Source of the DNA: Methylosinus sp. LW4
Lineage (GTDB): Bacteria; Pseudomonadota; Alphaproteobacteria; Rhizobiales; Beijerinckiaceae
Length of the DNA stretch: 64,000 nt
Assembly (NCBI RefSeq): GCF_000379125.1
Contig: NZ_KB900626.1
Span: 1,870,667 to 1,934,666 of the forward strand
Direction: 5' to 3'
The notes beneath the pieces were generated by a model that saw only the letters and a list, made by a program, of their open reading frames with translations, had not been told where the DNA came from and searched no databases. Position numbers and translations under genes: made by a program. This document shows positions 1 through 8,991 of the stretch, one piece after another. How positions within the stretch are numbered: position 1 is the first letter of the stretch; each line of letters starts with the position of its first letter.

Positions 1-1672
1 CTCGCGCGCCGGCGAGAAAGAAGTGATGCGCACGCGCGCCTACACCCATGTGGCGACGACGCTGACGCTCGCGCCGACCAGTTTCGCGGAAGAGGTCCCG
101 GCTTTCAATCCGCTGAAGCTGCTGGCGGACTCCCGCAACGCCGCCGATAATGCGGCGGAGCCGGACATTGCGCCGGACGACGCCGAGGTCTCCTTCGTCA
201 CCAGGGACTTCGCGGCCGGCGAGCCGGAGCGGCAGAGCGCCGCTCTGTCGCTCGAGGAATGTCAGGCGCAGGTGGCAGAGCAGGCCAAATCGCAGATCGC
301 CTCCGGCGCCAAGCCCGCCCTGCCCTTGCCCGGCCAATTGCTGCTGTCGCGCACCAGCCGCGCCTCGCTCGATCCGCAGGCGCTCGCCTATGCGGCGGCG
401 GGAACGCCCTCCGTCACGGCGCCCTTCTCGGCCATCGAGGTGCGCATGGTGCCGGAGAATGTCACGATAGCGCCGCGCTCGGCGGGACCCCAGCCGACGC
501 AGATGGACGAAAAGCTCATCGTGCTGCGCCGCGGCGAGACTCTGGTCGACGCGCTTCTCGCCAATGGCGTGCCCAAGGCGAGCATAGGAGCGGTGGCGGC
601 GGCTTTCGGCGCCAAGCGGGTCGAGACGGCGGCGCGCGAGGGCCAGAAGGTCAAGCTGCTCTTTGCGGATTTCGACGGCTCCGGCGCCAATCTCCAGCTC
701 GCCCGCATCTCGATCTATACGGATGATCGGCTGGACACGATGGTGGCGGCGACCGATCGCGGAACCTTCCTGCAGGTGACCGCCCCCGCCAATCTGGCCA
801 AGGTCGGCCGTCGCGGCTCCGCCAATGTGGAAGAGGATGGCGGCGACGCAGACGACGATCCGGGCGGAATGCGGCTCTATGATTCGCTCTACGAGACCGC
901 GCTGAAGCAGGATATTCCTCGGCCGATCATCAATGATCTCGTGCGCATATTCGCCAATGATCTCGATCTGCAGCGCGGCGTGAACGGCGGCGATTCGCTC
1001 GACGTTCTCTATGACGAGAACGAGGAGGGCTCGGGACGCGAGGCGCTGCTCTACGCCTCCATCACCACGCGCAACGAGACCTTGCGCTATTACCGCTATC
1101 AGACGGCCGACGACGGGCTCGTCGACTATTATGACGAGAGCGGCCGCTCGAGCCGCAAATTTCTCGTGCGCAAGCCGATCGCCGCAGGCGAGACGCGCTC
1201 CGGCTTCGGCATGCGCCGCCATCCGATCCTCGGCTATTACAAGATGCACACGGGCGTCGATTGGGCGGCGCCCATCGGCACGCCCATTCTGGCCGCGGGC
1301 AATGGCGTGGTGGTGGAGGCCGGCTGGCACAGCGGCTATGGCCGCCGCGTGGAGATCCAGCACGCCAATGGCTATTCGACCGCCTATAATCATATGTCCG
1401 GCTTCGCGCGCGGCATTCGCGAGGGAATGCGCATAAAGCAGGGCCAGATCGTCGGATTTTTGGGCTCGTCCGGCCTCTCGACCGGCCCGCACCTCCATTA
1501 CGAGGTCATGGTCAACGGCCATTTCGTCGATCCGATGCGCGTCAAGCTGGCGCGCACCCGCGAGTTCGACGGCAAGCTGCTCGCCGACTTCAAGCGCGAG
1601 CGCGACCGCATCGATCAGCTGATGGCGAAGGCGCCGAACAACCCCCATGTCGCCACGCAACAGGGGCGCTGA
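1..1672 (+). CDS. M23-family peptidoglycan endopeptidase, 5' end outside the window
   Basis: This is a periplasmic murein hydrolase of the LytM/M23 zinc endopeptidase family, which cuts peptide crosslinks in the cell wall. The reading frame is open from the first complete codon at base 2. The in-frame GTG/ATG at 23/26 has no signal peptide after it and lies in what looks like interior sequence, so the N-terminus is probably cut off. A middle segment (VLRRGETLVDALLANG) resembles the LysM/OapA-like region seen before many M23 domains. The catalytic domain is C-terminal and carries the zinc-binding HTGVDW and HLHYE motifs, with GFGMRRHP in front. The product is at least 550 residues long. It converges on the next gene with 12 bases between them. 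Family assignment is firm; the exact substrate is not known. Confidence 0.9.
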   Translation, partial: SRAGEKEVMRTRAYTHVATTLTLAPTSFAEEVPAFNPLKLLADSRNAADNAAEPDIAPDDAEVSFVTRDFAAGEPERQSAALSLEECQAQVAEQAKSQIASGAKPALPLPGQLLLSRTSRASLDPQALAYAAAGTPSVTAPFSAIEVRMVPENVTIAPRSAGPQPTQMDEKLIVLRRGETLVDALLANGVPKASIGAVAAAFGAKRVETAAREGQKVKLLFADFDGSGANLQLARISIYTDDRLDTMVAATDRGTFLQVTAPANLAKVGRRGSANVEEDGGDADDDPGGMRLYDSLYETALKQDIPRPIINDLVRIFANDLDLQRGVNGGDSLDVLYDENEEGSGREALLYASITTRNETLRYYRYQTADDGLVDYYDESGRSSRKFLVRKPIAAGETRSGFGMRRHPILGYYKMHTGVDWAAPIGTPILAAGNGVVVEAGWHSGYGRRVEIQHANGYSTAYNHMSGFARGIREGMRIKQGQIVGFLGSSGLSTGPHLHYEVMVNGHFVDPMRVKLARTREFDGKLLADFKRERDRIDQLMAKAPNNPHVATQQGR

Positions 1673-1684
1673 GGCTCCGAGGTC

Positions 1685-2239
1685 TCATGTCGAGGTCTCG
1701 CCGCCGCGTCGCCAAAAGGCCGCGGCGAGCGCGCCGAGCACGATGACCGCCAGGATCAGGAACAGCGCCGATTGCTTGAACCAGGCGATGGCCGGCACGG
1801 CGACCGCCATGGCGAGGCCGAGCACGGCGATGTCGAAGGACACCTGAATTCCGGCGACGAATGTGCCGAGCGCCAGCAGCAGCAGCAGAGCGAGCCCGGT
1901 CGCCGGCGCATTGAGGAAGCTGTTCACGCTCGGCCAGAGCACGATGTTCATGGCGACGAGAAACGCCGCCCAATGCAGCGCCTGCGTGCGCGCGAGAATG
2001 AAGCGCGCCTGGCGATCCGGCGCCTGGCGCCAGCCTATGGCGACGCAGGCGACGCCGATCGCGACGCCCAGAAACTCCCAATAGCCATAGAGCGGCTGCT
2101 GGACGAGGCTCGTATAGGCGACGCCGAAAATGGCGAGGCCGAGCACGATGAGATAGGGAGCCTTGCGCTTCAGCCAGGCGCCCGCCCGCGCCGCGACGGC
2201 CTGCTCTCCGAATTCCGGCGCGACGCTATAGTCGTTCAT
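1685..2239 (-). CDS. Multi-pass membrane protein of unknown function
   Basis: This 184-residue protein has a short charged N-terminus (about 28 residues) followed by about five or six hydrophobic helices and a basic C-terminal tail (FWRRGGETST). I see no catalytic motif and do not recognise the family. The start at 2239 is preceded by an AGGGG ribosome-binding sequence at suitable spacing. A small exported protein is encoded just upstream on the same strand, so the two may be cotranscribed. Confidence 0.7.
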   Translation of the reverse strand: MNDYSVAPEFGEQAVAARAGAWLKRKAPYLIVLGLAIFGVAYTSLVQQPLYGYWEFLGVAIGVACVAIGWRQAPDRQARFILARTQALHWAAFLVAMNIVLWPSVNSFLNAPATGLALLLLLALGTFVAGIQVSFDIAVLGLAMAVAVPAIAWFKQSALFLILAVIVLGALAAAFWRRGGETST

Positions 2240-2282
2240 TTTTATCCCCTGCCCTCGAAGGCATGCGAATGGGTTCTGCGCA

Positions 2283-2528
2283 TCAACGCACGGGAACGCG
2301 GACGCGCCGGCGGAACAGGCTGCGATGCGTCACCGGACCGCGCACATGGCTGCGCGGGCGCTGCACGCGCGGCGTATGGGACGGGCGCACGAATTGCCGC
2401 TCCTGCGCTTCCGCCTCGGACGGAGCGACGACGGCGGCGAGCGGCGCGGCGACCAGCGCCGCCAGAAGACCGGCGGCGAAAGCGCGGCGGGAGAAATTTT
2501 CGTCCTTGTTTTCCACTGTGGTCGTCAT
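2283..2528 (-). CDS. Small exported basic protein with twin-arginine-like signal
   Basis: The 81-residue product begins with a polar region containing NFSRRAF, then an alanine/leucine-rich hydrophobic segment ending near EAEAQ, which fits a Tat or Sec signal peptide. The remaining 35 residues or so are rich in Arg, His, Pro and Val. The chosen start at 2528 has GGAGAG immediately upstream. Upstream in-frame codons exist, but they run antisense into the AI-2E transporter gene and are unlikely to be used. The function is unknown. Confidence 0.6.
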   Translation of the reverse strand: MTTTVENKDENFSRRAFAAGLLAALVAAPLAAVVAPSEAEAQERQFVRPSHTPRVQRPRSHVRGPVTHRSLFRRRVRVPVR

Positions 2529-2679
2529 CTCGTCTCTCCAATTCGTCCGAAAACGCTCGCACGGAATTAGCGCTCGGCGCGCTTTCGACAATTGCGAGAC
2601 GTTTTCCAAAGACGGCGGCGCTCTACTTTTTTCTCGCGAGCGCATCGCTCGAGAAAATTGACGAAAAAGCGGGGCGAGC

Positions 2680-3711
2680 ATGGGAGAGCGAGCGGCCGAT
2701 ACGGCGGCGGTCATCGTCATCGCATTCGTGATGCTGGCGGCCTTCTCGATCGGCCAGTCGGTGCTGGAGCCGGTCGTCTTCGCGCTCTTCATCATCGCGC
2801 TCATCTGGCCGTTGCAGCAATGGCTGCAGACGCTGACGCCGCGGCCGGTGGCGCTCGTCCTCAGCATCGTCGTCGCGCTTGGCGTCATGATCGCTCTGTC
2901 CTCGCTGATCGTGTGGAGCGGCGGCGAGATAGTCGATTGGTTCATCCGCAATATCGAGCGCGTGAAGGCCTCCTTCGAGAACGCGACGAAATGGCTGGAG
3001 GCGCATGATATTTTCGTCGCCTCGCTGATCACCGAGCATTTCAACGCCGCCTGGGTGCTGGCGCTGCTGCGTGCGGCGGCGACGCGCGTCAACATATTCG
3101 TCGGCTTCGCGCTGGTGGTGCTGATCTATGTGATCATGGGCCTCGCCGAAGCCGGCGGATTCGAGAAGAAGCTCGCCGCCTCACGCAGCGAGGCGACGGC
3201 GCGCTCGCTGCTGCAGGCCGGCGCGCGCATCGCCGAAAAGCTGCGCCGCTACATGCTGGTGCGCACAGTAGCGAGCCTCGTCACCGGCGCGGTCGTCTTC
3301 CTCTTCGCGCTGGCGATCGGCCTCGATCTCGCCGCGGCCTGGGGCGTGCTGACCTTCGCCTTGAATTACCTGCCCTACATAGGCCCGGCGGCGGCGACGC
3401 TGCTGCCCGCGCTCTTCGCCTATGCGCAATTCGATTCCGGCCAGATGGCGCTTCTCGTGCTCGGCGTGCTGAGCATAATTCAGCTCGTCATCGGCAGCGG
3501 GCTGGAGCCGGCCTTCTCCGGCTCGGCGCTCGCAATGTCGCCGACGGTCGTCGTCTTCTCCGTCCTGCTGTGGACGTTTCTCTGGGGCCTGCCGGGCGCC
3601 TTCATCGGCGTGCCGATCGCCATCGCCTTTCTGACGCTGTGCGATCAATTCCCCTCGAGCCGCTGGGTCGCGGCGCTGCTCTCCGACAAAGGGCCGCGCG
3701 ACGAGGGCTGA
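2680..3711 (+). CDS. AI-2E family transporter (PerM/YdiK-like permease)
   Basis: This 343-residue integral membrane protein matches the AI-2E exporter superfamily in length and layout. It has a pair of N-terminal helices, a central amphipathic region (around residues 90-150), and a C-terminal block of helices with the family-typical stretch LNYLPYIGPAAATLLP and the glycine-rich end WGLPGAFIGVPIAIA. Members export small molecules or act as Na+/H+ antiporters, and the substrate cannot be read from sequence. It is transcribed alone, divergent from the small exported protein and convergent with the next gene, which ends 3 bases away. Confidence 0.88.
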   Translation: MGERAADTAAVIVIAFVMLAAFSIGQSVLEPVVFALFIIALIWPLQQWLQTLTPRPVALVLSIVVALGVMIALSSLIVWSGGEIVDWFIRNIERVKASFENATKWLEAHDIFVASLITEHFNAAWVLALLRAAATRVNIFVGFALVVLIYVIMGLAEAGGFEKKLAASRSEATARSLLQAGARIAEKLRRYMLVRTVASLVTGAVVFLFALAIGLDLAAAWGVLTFALNYLPYIGPAAATLLPALFAYAQFDSGQMALLVLGVLSIIQLVIGSGLEPAFSGSALAMSPTVVVFSVLLWTFLWGLPGAFIGVPIAIAFLTLCDQFPSSRWVAALLSDKGPRDEG

Positions 3712-3714
3712 GGC

Positions 3715-4047
3715 TCAATCGACCGCGGGCTGCGGCGGAAAGGGGAAATCGGCGAAGCCCTGCTCGACCGAGGCGCGCCGGAGCTTCGCGAGACTGTCCT
3801 GCGCCTCCTTCTCCGTGTCGAAGCCCGGGCAGGTCAGCGACCCGAAGCGGAAGCGATGCGAGGCCTCGAGACTCTGGCGATAGGCGTTCACCGTGGCGCC
3901 GTCCCAAAAATCGGCCTCGCGCACCTGATCGTGAACGACGACCTTGGTCCCGCCCAGCAGGCCATGGGTGAAGCAATAGCCATAATTGGCCTCGGCGGCG
4001 GAAGTCGTCGCCGCCAGAGCGGCCAGCGCGGCGAGCAATATCCTCAT
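3715..4047 (-). CDS. Small secreted protein of unknown function
   Basis: The 110-residue product starts with a clear Sec signal peptide (MRILLAALAALAATTSAAEA, cleavage near residue 20). The mature part is about 90 residues with two cysteines (in YCFTHG and LTCPGF) that could form a disulfide. The start at 4047 follows an AAGGA-type ribosome-binding sequence. I do not recognise a domain. Confidence 0.65.
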   Translation of the reverse strand: MRILLAALAALAATTSAAEANYGYCFTHGLLGGTKVVVHDQVREADFWDGATVNAYRQSLEASHRFRFGSLTCPGFDTEKEAQDSLAKLRRASVEQGFADFPFPPQPAVD

Positions 4048-4157
4048 TGGGTGATCCTTCGCGGAAAGGCGGGAGATTTAAACTCGAGTAAGAATGCATG
4101 ATTTGATCCGGGACGACAAGCGCCGCGTCCCGAGCGCCGCGTCCCGCCCCGACCGGC

Positions 4158-4973
4158 TTACGGCAGATCGAGCATGGCCCGCACATCGGCCGGCGTCGCG
4201 CCGTCGGCCCGCAAATCCCGCAGCGGCTTGGAGAGCCGGCTCTTGGCGAGCTTGCGGCCGTCCTCGTCCAGCACCAGCGCGTGATGGCGATAGGCCGGCG
4301 CCGGCAGGCCGAGCAATTCCTGCAGCAGCCGATGAATCCGGGTCGCCTCATAGAGGTCCCTGCCCCGCACCACATCGGTCACGCCCTGCAGCGCATCGTC
4401 GACGGCGACGGCGATGTGATAGCTCGTCCCTATATCCTTGCGCGCCAGCACGACGTCGCCCCACTCCTGCGGCGCGGCGACGATCTCCTTCCCATGCTCG
4501 CGCCACGAGACCTCGCCGCCGACGAGCGCCGCCGCCTTCGCCATATCGAGCCGCAGATTGGCGCCGGCGCGCGCGAGCTTCTTGCCGCGGCAGGTTCCGG
4601 GATAGAGCGGCGCGCCGTCGAGATCGCGCTCCCGGCTCGCGCCGGCGATATCGGCGCGCGAGCAGACGCAAGGATAGAGCAGCCCCAGCGCGTCGAGCTT
4701 CGCGAGCGCCGCGGCGTAATCGTCCAAATGCTCGGACTGGCGGCGGACCGGCTCCTCCCAGACGAGGCCGAGCCAGGCCAAATCCTCATAGATCGCGGCC
4801 TCGAATTCCGGCCGCGCCCGCCCCTGGTCGATATCCTCTATCCGCAGCAGGAAGCGGCCGCCCTCGCGCCGCGCGAGATCGAAATCGAGCAGCGCCGAAT
4901 AGGCGTGGCCGAGATGGAGATAGCCATTGGGCGACGGCGCGAAGCGGAAGACTTTTCTCGCGTCCTCGCTCAT
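4158..4973 (-). CDS. gluQRS: Glutamyl-Q tRNA(Asp) synthetase
   Basis: This enzyme activates glutamate and attaches it to queuosine at the wobble position of tRNA(Asp). The 271-residue length fits GluQ and not full GluRS, which also has an anticodon-binding domain that is absent here. The class I signature FAPSPNGYLHLGHA is at residues 11-24. A zinc site CVCSRAD...YPGTC lies in the middle, and a KMSKS-like KLAKS loop near residue 237. The stop of cmk is on the same strand 14 bases upstream, so gluQRS is probably the last gene of an aroA-cmk-gluQRS operon. Confidence 0.93.
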   Translation of the reverse strand: MSEDARKVFRFAPSPNGYLHLGHAYSALLDFDLARREGGRFLLRIEDIDQGRARPEFEAAIYEDLAWLGLVWEEPVRRQSEHLDDYAAALAKLDALGLLYPCVCSRADIAGASRERDLDGAPLYPGTCRGKKLARAGANLRLDMAKAAALVGGEVSWREHGKEIVAAPQEWGDVVLARKDIGTSYHIAVAVDDALQGVTDVVRGRDLYEATRIHRLLQELLGLPAPAYRHHALVLDEDGRKLAKSRLSKPLRDLRADGATPADVRAMLDLP

Positions 4974-4987
4974 TCGCGCCGCCTCGC

Positions 4988-5644
4988 TCAGCCGACCTTT
5001 CCGGCGAGCTCGGCCTTCTCCCGCACAATGTCCCGCGCGGCGGCGAAGGCGGCCTCTATGTCGAGATCGGTGGTGTCGAGCCGCACGGCGTCATCGGCGA
5101 TTTTCAGCGGCGCCGAGCTGCGGCCGCTGTCGCGCTCGTCGCGGCGGCGTATATCCTCGAGAATATGCGCGTAATCGACGCGCTCGCCGCGCGAGGCCAG
5201 CTCCAGCGCGCGGCGCTGCGCGCGCTTCTCGGCGCTGGCGGTGACGAAGATTTTCACCGCGGCGTCGGGGCAGATCACCGTGCCTATGTCGCGCCCGTCC
5301 AGCACCGCGCCTTCCGAGCGCGCGGCGAAGCTGCGCTGCGCCTCGATGAGCGCCGCGCGCACCTGCGGAATGGCGGCGACGACGGAGGAGGCCTCGCCCA
5401 ATTCGCGTGAGCGCAGCCGCGCCTCGTCGAAATCGCAGAGCGCGAGGCCGCGCGCCGCCTCCACCGCGGCGCGAATATCGTCGAGCGCTCGCCCATCATC
5501 GAGCAGCGCGCAGGCGGTGGCGCGATAGAGCAGGCCGGTGTCGAGATGCGGCAGGCCGAATTGCGCCGCGAGCCGGCGCGCCAGCGTGCCCTTCCCCGAG
5601 GCCGCCGGCCCGTCTATGGCGATGACAAGTCCCTGTTCAGGCAA
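4988..5644 (-). CDS. cmk: Cytidylate kinase
   Basis: CMP kinase phosphorylates CMP and dCMP to the diphosphates in the cytoplasm. The 218-residue protein has the P-loop [10 protein letters not shown] at residues 11-20, the LDTGLLYRA substrate motif, and the [14 protein letters not shown] block typical of bacterial Cmk. Its start overlaps the end of aroA by 8 bases, indicating translational coupling. The aroA-cmk arrangement is conserved in alphaproteobacteria, although here rpsA does not follow. Confidence 0.95.
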   Translation of the reverse strand: MPEQGLVIAIDGPAASGKGTLARRLAAQFGLPHLDTGLLYRATACALLDDGRALDDIRAAVEAARGLALCDFDEARLRSRELGEASSVVAAIPQVRAALIEAQRSFAARSEGAVLDGRDIGTVICPDAAVKIFVTASAEKRAQRRALELASRGERVDYAHILEDIRRRDERDSGRSSAPLKIADDAVRLDTTDLDIEAAFAAARDIVREKAELAGKVG

Positions 5645-7019
5645 AGCGAGCCCCCAGCCCTTCCATCAGGGCGCGAAAATTCGGAAAGCTCGTCGCGATC
5701 ATGCGATCGTCGTCCACCACCGCGGGCGCGTCGGCGCCGAGCCCCATGACGAGAAAGCTCATGGCGATGCGATGGTCGAGATGCGTCTCGACATTTCCCC
5801 CGCCTTTCACGCGTCCGGCCCCGCCGCGCACGATGAGATCGTCGCCGACGATCTCGCAATCGACGCCATTGGCCTTCAGCCCCGCGGCGATCGCCTCGAG
5901 ACGATCGGACTCCTTCACCCGCAGCTCGGAGAGCCCGCGCATGCGCGTCTCGCCCTCGGCGAAAGCGGCGGCCACGGCGAGGATCGGATATTCGTCGATC
6001 ATCGACGGCGCGCGCGCCGCCGGCACATCCACGCCCGTGAGCCGCGAAGCGGCGACGCGAATATCGGCGACCTCCTCGCCGCCCTCCTCTCGGACGTTCT
6101 CGAGCGCGATTTTCGCGCCCATTTCGACGAGCGTGGCGAGGAGCCCGCAGCGCAGCGGATTGGTCATCACCCCTTCCACCACGATCTCCGAGCCCTCGGC
6201 GATCAGCGCCGCCACAATGGGAAAGGCGGCGGAGGACGGGTCCGCCGGCACGCGCACCAGGCTCGGGCGCAGCTCGGGCCTTCCCTCCAGCGTCACCTTG
6301 CGCCCATGCTCGCCATAAGGCTCGGAGGCGACGCGGGCGCCGAAATGGATGAGCATTTTTTCCGTATGGTCGCGCGAGGCCTCGCTCTCGATGACCACAG
6401 TGCGGCCGGGCGAGTTGAGCCCGGCCAGCAGCACGGCGGATTTGATCTGCGCCGAGGCGACCGGGGTCTTGTATTCGATCGGCAGAGGCTCGGCGGTTCC
6501 CTGCAGCAGAATCGGGCAGCGCCCGCCCTCCGCCTGCTCCAGCACGCGCGCGCCCTGCAGGACCAGCGGATCGAGAATGCGGCGCATCGGCCGCTTGCGC
6601 AGCGAGGCGTCGCCGTCGAAGCGCGCCGTGATCGGATGGCCGCCGACGACGCCCATCATCAGCCGCGAGCCCGTGCCTGCATTGCCGAAATCGAGCGTCT
6701 CGCGCGGCTCCAGCAGCGAGCCGAGGCCGGGGCCGCGCACGCTCCAGCTCCCCGGCCCGAGCCGCTCGACGCGCGCGCCGAGCTTGCGGCAGGCCTCGCC
6801 GGTGCGCAGCACGTCATCGCCCTCCAGCAGCCCCTCGACGCGCGTCTCGCCCACCGCCAGCGTCCCCAGGATCAGCGAGCGATGCGAGACGGATTTGTCG
6901 CCGGGCGGCCGGCAGCGTCCAGTGAGGCCGCTGGCGCGGAGCGCGCTGAGCGGCGAGGGGGAATGTTCGGCGTCGGTGTGCAATCTGGCTCGATCTCCCG
7001 CCGCGGCGCCGTTTCCCAT
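5637..7019 (-). CDS. aroA: 3-phosphoshikimate 1-carboxyvinyltransferase (EPSP synthase)
   Basis: This shikimate-pathway enzyme joins shikimate-3-phosphate and phosphoenolpyruvate. The 460-residue protein contains [17 protein letters not shown] and RDHTEK. These correspond to three of the four short motifs that define class II (Agrobacterium CP4-like) EPSP synthases; the fourth (NxTR) is not obvious. The start at 7019 gives an N-terminal extension of about 35 residues before the conserved GDKS region, so a later start is possible. It heads the aroA-cmk-gluQRS group. Confidence 0.94.
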   Translation of the reverse strand: MGNGAAAGDRARLHTDAEHSPSPLSALRASGLTGRCRPPGDKSVSHRSLILGTLAVGETRVEGLLEGDDVLRTGEACRKLGARVERLGPGSWSVRGPGLGSLLEPRETLDFGNAGTGSRLMMGVVGGHPITARFDGDASLRKRPMRRILDPLVLQGARVLEQAEGGRCPILLQGTAEPLPIEYKTPVASAQIKSAVLLAGLNSPGRTVVIESEASRDHTEKMLIHFGARVASEPYGEHGRKVTLEGRPELRPSLVRVPADPSSAAFPIVAALIAEGSEIVVEGVMTNPLRCGLLATLVEMGAKIALENVREEGGEEVADIRVAASRLTGVDVPAARAPSMIDEYPILAVAAAFAEGETRMRGLSELRVKESDRLEAIAAGLKANGVDCEIVGDDLIVRGGAGRVKGGGNVETHLDHRIAMSFLVMGLGADAPAVVDDDRMIATSFPNFRALMEGLGARFA

Positions 7020-7150
7020 GGCCCGCGCGGCATCGGCATATACAACGCGCGCCGCCGCGTCACAAATGCCGCGAGAAGGCGCGAGCGCGGGGGGCCGCGA
7101 GCGAGCGCCTTGGGGTTCCGAAATTCAGGCTGTGGGCAAACGTTGTTCCA

Positions 7151-7193
7151 GCGTCATGCCCGCGCTCGTCGACGACGAGTGCGGGCATGACGC
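7151..7193. repeat. Long perfect intergenic palindrome
   Basis: The left arm GCGTCATGCCCGC and its complement flank a CTCGTCGACGACGAG-type centre, giving an almost fully self-complementary segment of about 43 bases upstream of aroA. It has no following T-run on either strand, so it looks like a dispersed palindromic repeat and not a simple terminator. Confidence 0.6.
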
Positions 7194-7343
7194 GGCCGTA
7201 TAAGAATTGTCGAACTGGATTCGAGCATAGGGATCATGTTCCTCGTCGACCTTCCCCGAACAGAAAAGCGCCAGGAGGGACATACGCGCGCGGTTCCATA
7301 GTGGCGAGTTATGCGATACCTATTGCTGCGCTGGGAGTGCAGC

Positions 7344-7856
7344 ATGTCAATCAAGGATTCCTTTGAGGCCGACATCGAAGAAGGGCAGCGCCTTCGGGGT
7401 TGGATCGCCAACGCTTATGCCCAAATTGAGTTCTTGTTGGGCGATTTGATTCTGCGATGTCGAGCTTTCCCTGAATATGAAGCTGAAACTGCCACTTTTA
7501 GCCATTCAGCGCCGAAGCGAGTCCGTCAGGTACGGCGCATGTTGGAAAAGGCCGGTGCCCTCGACGCCTTTGCCGTTGATTTGACCTCGATCATCGATCG
7601 GTTCGAGGAAAGGCATGAGACAAGGAACTTGTTGGCGCATGGATTTTGCGAATACCTTTGCACTCCCAGTGGTGACGCTGGGCTTCAATTCCAGAAATGG
7701 CATCGACAAGAGGACCGGGACGACGCTCGGCTGATAAGATGTTTTCGTCTACCAGATTTGGCAGCTGAAGAAAATAGCTTAGTAGCTCTATCGCACGAAG
7801 CGCTGTGCCTATTTCAGCGAATGCATAGGCACTTTGGTTGGGAAGCAAATATTTAA
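7344..7856 (+). CDS. HEPN-like protein of unknown function
   Basis: The 170-residue product appears all-helical. It contains RNLLAH at residues 94-99, which fits the Rx4-6H motif of HEPN RNases, after helices LLGDLILRCRAF and DFEERHE-like segments. That is suggestive and not proof, because similar RNxxxH motifs also occur in non-nuclease relatives. The start at 7344 has GGGAG upstream; an in-frame ATG at 7311 has no good ribosome-binding site. Base composition is visibly AT-richer than aroA. The next gene encodes a TIR-domain protein, and HEPN and TIR proteins commonly sit in bacterial defence loci. Confidence 0.65.
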   Translation: MSIKDSFEADIEEGQRLRGWIANAYAQIEFLLGDLILRCRAFPEYEAETATFSHSAPKRVRQVRRMLEKAGALDAFAVDLTSIIDRFEERHETRNLLAHGFCEYLCTPSGDAGLQFQKWHRQEDRDDARLIRCFRLPDLAAEENSLVALSHEALCLFQRMHRHFGWEANI

Positions 7857-7996
7857 TATACCATTTAAAGCAAGCGATGCAGGAAATTATTATTTCATAT
7901 TAATAGTTTAAATTACTATTATTACTAACGCGTAGCACCGAAGCGGCAGTATAAGTGTTGCAATCAATCAAACGGGAACAGTCACTGGGGGATACA

Positions 7997-8710
7997 ATGA
8001 CAAGATGCACGGCACCGGTAAGAGGCCATCACTCGGCTGCCGCTGAAGCGGCCTGCCCTGCATGCCGTGGCCGTGGCCGGTATAGCGGCTACGGGTCGAC
8101 CTTGTCCTACCGCCCGTCTTACTCCTCGCCATACGCTCCGTCGGGCAGTAGTGGGGGTGGCCGAATTAGCGGCGGCGGGTCCGGCCGCAGCGCAAAGCCG
8201 CGCTGGTCGCGAGCCGGTTCGTCTGTGTGGTACACGCCTGCACAAGTGCAGGCACTCACGCCGGTTCGAGAAAATGTGGAGAGCCTAGCGGGCTCGCAGC
8301 CTGCTCTTCGAGACGTGTTTCTTTGTCACGCGTGGGATGACAGGCAGGGCTCCGCCAAAGAACTGCATGATCTGCTCGAAGCGCGCGGTGTCCGCGTGTG
8401 GTTCAGCGAGAAGGACCTCGGCCTCGGTGTGCCGATGATGCGGGCGATCGACAAGGGCTTGGTGAATTCGCGCGTCGGTATCGTTTTGGTGACCCCGGCT
8501 ATGTTGCGACGCCTCCCGGCAGAAGGCATCGCAGACAAAGAACTTTCGGCGCTCCTCCGGCGTGAGCGGCTCGTCCCGGTGGTTCACGGAACGACCTATG
8601 AAGAGCTTGAAAAGGTCAGCCTCCTGCTCGCCTCCCGAGCCGGGCTGAGCACTGCCGAAGAGTCGATGGCGGAAGTCGCGACCAAAATAGCCGAACTGGT
8701 TTCCATCTAG
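7997..8710 (+). CDS. TIR-domain protein with N-terminal Cys motif and Gly/Ser linker
   Basis: The 237-residue protein has three parts. The N-terminus (RCTAPVRGHHS...CPAC, Cys 4, 20 and 23) looks like a small metal-binding motif. Residues 26-68 are a low-complexity Gly/Ser/Tyr/Arg linker. The C-terminus from about residue 105 is a TIR domain (RDVFLCHAWDD, then GVRVWFSEKDLGLG, then VGIVLVTPAML). Glu138 in SEKD is in the position of the catalytic Glu of NAD+-degrading bacterial TIR domains. The start at 7997 follows a GGGGGA sequence. TIR proteins often act as immune effectors in phage defence; that role is inferred from family and neighbours. Confidence 0.85.
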   Translation: MTRCTAPVRGHHSAAAEAACPACRGRGRYSGYGSTLSYRPSYSSPYAPSGSSGGGRISGGGSGRSAKPRWSRAGSSVWYTPAQVQALTPVRENVESLAGSQPALRDVFLCHAWDDRQGSAKELHDLLEARGVRVWFSEKDLGLGVPMMRAIDKGLVNSRVGIVLVTPAMLRRLPAEGIADKELSALLRRERLVPVVHGTTYEELEKVSLLLASRAGLSTAEESMAEVATKIAELVSI

Positions 8711-8742
8711 CTCCGGTCGGAAGGAAGCTGTCACCCATACCC

Positions 8743-8774
8743 CGCTAACGACCGGTTACGACTGGTCGTTAGCG
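8743..8774. other. Stem-loop downstream of the TIR gene
   Basis: The arms CGCTAACGACC and GGTCGTTAGCG are perfect 11-base complements around a 10-base centre, 32 bases after the TIR stop codon. No T-tract follows, so it may be a Rho-dependent or processing hairpin, or an operator for the next gene. Confidence 0.5.
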
Positions 8775-8991
8775 CCAGTTGCCTCCCGAGCCGGAAGCGG
8801 GCGGCCGCCATGTATGCAAAAGTCAAAACTTTTACAACGAGCTAACCGGCTGAAAAAGAGGCTGCTTTTGAGGGAGATAGGCGAGGAGAGCCCAATCGTC
8901 GCAGCCCAAAATTCCGCGGCCCAGCTTCCACCCAATCGGCTTTTTAGGTTTAGATAAGCCTCCATGCTGCGTGATTGCGGGGAGAATCTCA

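Noticed and set aside
5538..7190. A 550-residue open frame antisense to aroA
   Set aside because: It is opposite a well-supported aroA gene, has no domain and no ribosome-binding site.
8743..8774. Intrinsic terminator after the TIR gene
   Set aside because: The stem-loop is perfect but no T-run follows on either strand, so it is listed only as a stem-loop.
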